From positions 1 to 32,974 of the forward strand of contig DWXJ01000063.1 in assembly GCA_019119285.1 (NCBI GenBank): a stretch of 32,974 nt of DNA, written 5' to 3'. Under the pieces are notes generated by a model. The model made no database searches. It was given only the letters and a program-made list of their open reading frames with translations, and was not told the origin of the DNA. Source of the DNA: Merdimonas faecigallinarum (lineage in GTDB: Bacteria; Bacillota; Clostridia; Lachnospirales; Lachnospiraceae). Position 1 is the stretch's first letter. Each line of letters starts with the position of its first letter. Shown here one piece after another: positions 31,755 to 32,974 of this stretch. The position numbers were made by a program, and so were the translations under genes.

Positions 31755-32974
31755 ATGGACTCCCTCCTTTTCGTCCGATATACAAGCAGATAAACAGCCA
31801 GATATATTCCCCATATCAATATTAGGATCAATACAAATCTTTGTCCTTCACTCCTGCTCATATCCCGGAGATAACAGGTCAGTACCGCAATCAAAGATGC
31901 CAGGATATATGCATGTATAAGCGGATCGAAAAACTGTCTTCTGTATTCTTTCCGGCAGTTCTTGATTTCTTCACTTCTGCGGATTCCAAGATGAAATAAT
32001 AATGTACGCCGCTTTTTACGTTCCTCTTTTTCAAATTCCAGCTTGATCGTTTGAATCAGAAAAAGGCTCATCAACAACATAACCGTTTCCATGAACAGTG
32101 CAGCCATGATCAATATGCGTTCGGATTCCACATCGTCTACCTTAGTATTTTTACTGTAATATGGTTGTATTAATCTTGACCAGGAAGAATCTGATTTATG
32201 ATTTTCTGCAAAAACTGACAGTTTTTCTTCAACCTGTTTGCGTGCTTCTTCTTTTACCCGGAGCAAAACAAGTTCAGAGGGCCCTTCTTCCCGTCTGATA
32301 CTATTAAAATAAGAGTCTGAAAAAACCACCAGATTTTCTTGAAAACCGCCTTGAAACACACCTGTTAATATGGCTCGCTCTTCGCTTTTCACCTGTCTTG
32401 GCGGATATTCCTGTTCCCGGAAATGATAGTCATAATATCTTAGAGGCTGACCGATACGAATATATGGTTTTTTTCGATCCATAAACCAGTCCAGAGAATG
32501 GGCCTTTACGGAAAGGTCCTGTTGATATACAATATGTATCTGTTCCTTCTCTAAAGAAAACTCTTTGGGCGCCACTTTGATTTCTCTGCAAAGTTTCTGG
32601 TAGGTGGTCTGTGATATGCCAATATGCTGTCCTTGCGGCCAGATCACACTCATATAATAATTGTTCGCCACGTCTATCCAATCTGTTGCTTCTCCCTGCA
32701 CCGTTGTCACTCTGGTCATAGGAAAGTTCAAAACCTCAGCCAGCTGATTCTTTTTTAGTTCTTCAAAAAGAGGAGTATCCTCCGGATATGCCATACAGAC
32801 ATAATCATAGGGATACAGTTTCTCAGCCGGCGGCGCCGCAAGAACTCCTGCCATTTTAATTGAAAGCACAGCAAGAAATACAAAATGGACAAAAAATAAC
32901 GCTGCTTTTGCGCCAATATTTTTCAGGAATCCGCTTTGCAGAGGGATCTTTTCCATAATCTGACTGAATGTTTC
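31739..32974 (-). CDS. FtsX-like ABC permease, C-terminal part (runs off the window)
   Basis: The frame is open to the right edge (codons for ETFSQI precede the ATG at 32956), so the gene continues beyond the window; 411 or so residues are visible. After a hydrophobic helix (ALFFVHFVFLAVLSI) comes a ~230-residue segment, probably extracytoplasmic, then three helices (ILIMAALFMETVMLLMSLFLI; AYILASLIAVLTCYL; FVLILILIWGIYLAVYLLV), each quoted in part. One helix, a large outer domain and three helices is the FtsX/MacB plan. With the ATPase just downstream it should form one exporter-type complex. It resembles permeases near bacteriocin or regulator genes, but context to the right is missing. Confidence 0.8.
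   Translation of the reverse strand, partial: ETFSQIMEKIPLQSGFLKNIGAKAALFFVHFVFLAVLSIKMAGVLAAPPAEKLYPYDYVCMAYPEDTPLFEELKKNQLAEVLNFPMTRVTTVQGEATDWIDVANNYYMSVIWPQGQHIGISQTTYQKLCREIKVAPKEFSLEKEQIHIVYQQDLSVKAHSLDWFMDRKKPYIRIGQPLRYYDYHFREQEYPPRQVKSEERAILTGVFQGGFQENLVVFSDSYFNSIRREEGPSELVLLRVKEEARKQVEEKLSVFAENHKSDSSWSRLIQPYYSKNTKVDDVESERILIMAALFMETVMLLMSLFLIQTIKLEFEKEERKKRRTLLFHLGIRRSEEIKNCRKEYRRQFFDPLIHAYILASLIAVLTCYLRDMSRSEGQRFVLILILIWGIYLAVYLLVYRTKRRESIWKSN

Noticed and set aside
1..32974. CRISPR arrays, tRNA or rRNA genes
   Set aside because: No regularly spaced repeats and no recognisable tRNA or rRNA sequence were seen on either strand.

Overview
The window looks like a chromosomal segment of a low-to-mid G+C Firmicute of class Clostridia, most likely Lachnospiraceae. 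The evidence is the conserved cluster plsX-acpP-rnc-smc-ftsY, the Rex regulator, an NfnAB-type ferredoxin:NADP oxidoreductase pair, BioY, an alr-mazF pair, and AGGAGG-type ribosome binding sites before nearly every gene. Almost everything is on the minus strand; the only convincing plus-strand gene is an ABC-F ATPase at 20028-21944. The organism assignment is inferred from gene content, not from any marker search.

Layout, left to right. (1) 1-3783 is the accessory part. A decayed group II intron (57-1050, minus) keeps its first ~110 nt, the C-terminal two thirds of its reverse transcriptase and domains V/VI, but has lost the middle. It lies just downstream of a textbook MerR-type promoter (19-bp spacer holding a perfect dyad). 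Next comes an A+T-rich block of five small genes: a DUF4160 pair, a PPOX-fold protein, a tiny zinc-ribbon protein and an unrecognised 361-residue protein. This block lies between the intact 3' end of rlmH (3763-3783) and a second, diverged copy of that end (1115-1135) in direct orientation. The arrangement is that expected of an integrative element using the rlmH 3' end as its attachment site, as SCC elements do in staphylococci. No recombinase is visible in the window. (2) 3763-8021: rlmH, a ZIP metal transporter and bioY form one transcription unit; nfnA-nfnB form another with a clear promoter. (3) 8094-15142: an envelope protein with zinc ribbon, TPR and chitobiase-C-like domains, FtsK/SpoIIIE, TepA, a MetY-type sulfhydrylase, an unknown protein and YebC. 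(4) 15195-19898: rex, the NAD(P)HX repair enzyme, alr, an orphan-looking mazF and a CBS-domain protein, all reading leftward. (5) 20028-25335: the plus-strand ABC-F gene converges on icd, with threonine ammonia-lyase and ftsY behind it. (6) 25348-30947: smc, rnc, acpP, plsX (lipid synthesis, RNA processing, chromosome organisation). (7) 31016-32974: a perfect palindrome, then an A+T-richer ABC transporter module (ATPase plus the C-terminal part of an FtsX-like permease) that runs off the right end.

Most of the window is ordinary housekeeping sequence. The parts worth a second look are the candidate rlmH-targeted island with its unknown two-gene unit (361-residue protein plus zinc-ribbon peptide), the interrupted MerR-type transcription unit, two palindromes sharing a GGGACGTA core, and a perfect hairpin that buries the tepA ribosome binding site. 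No rRNA, tRNA or CRISPR array was seen, and no gene-free stretch over 300 bases exists outside the intron remnant.
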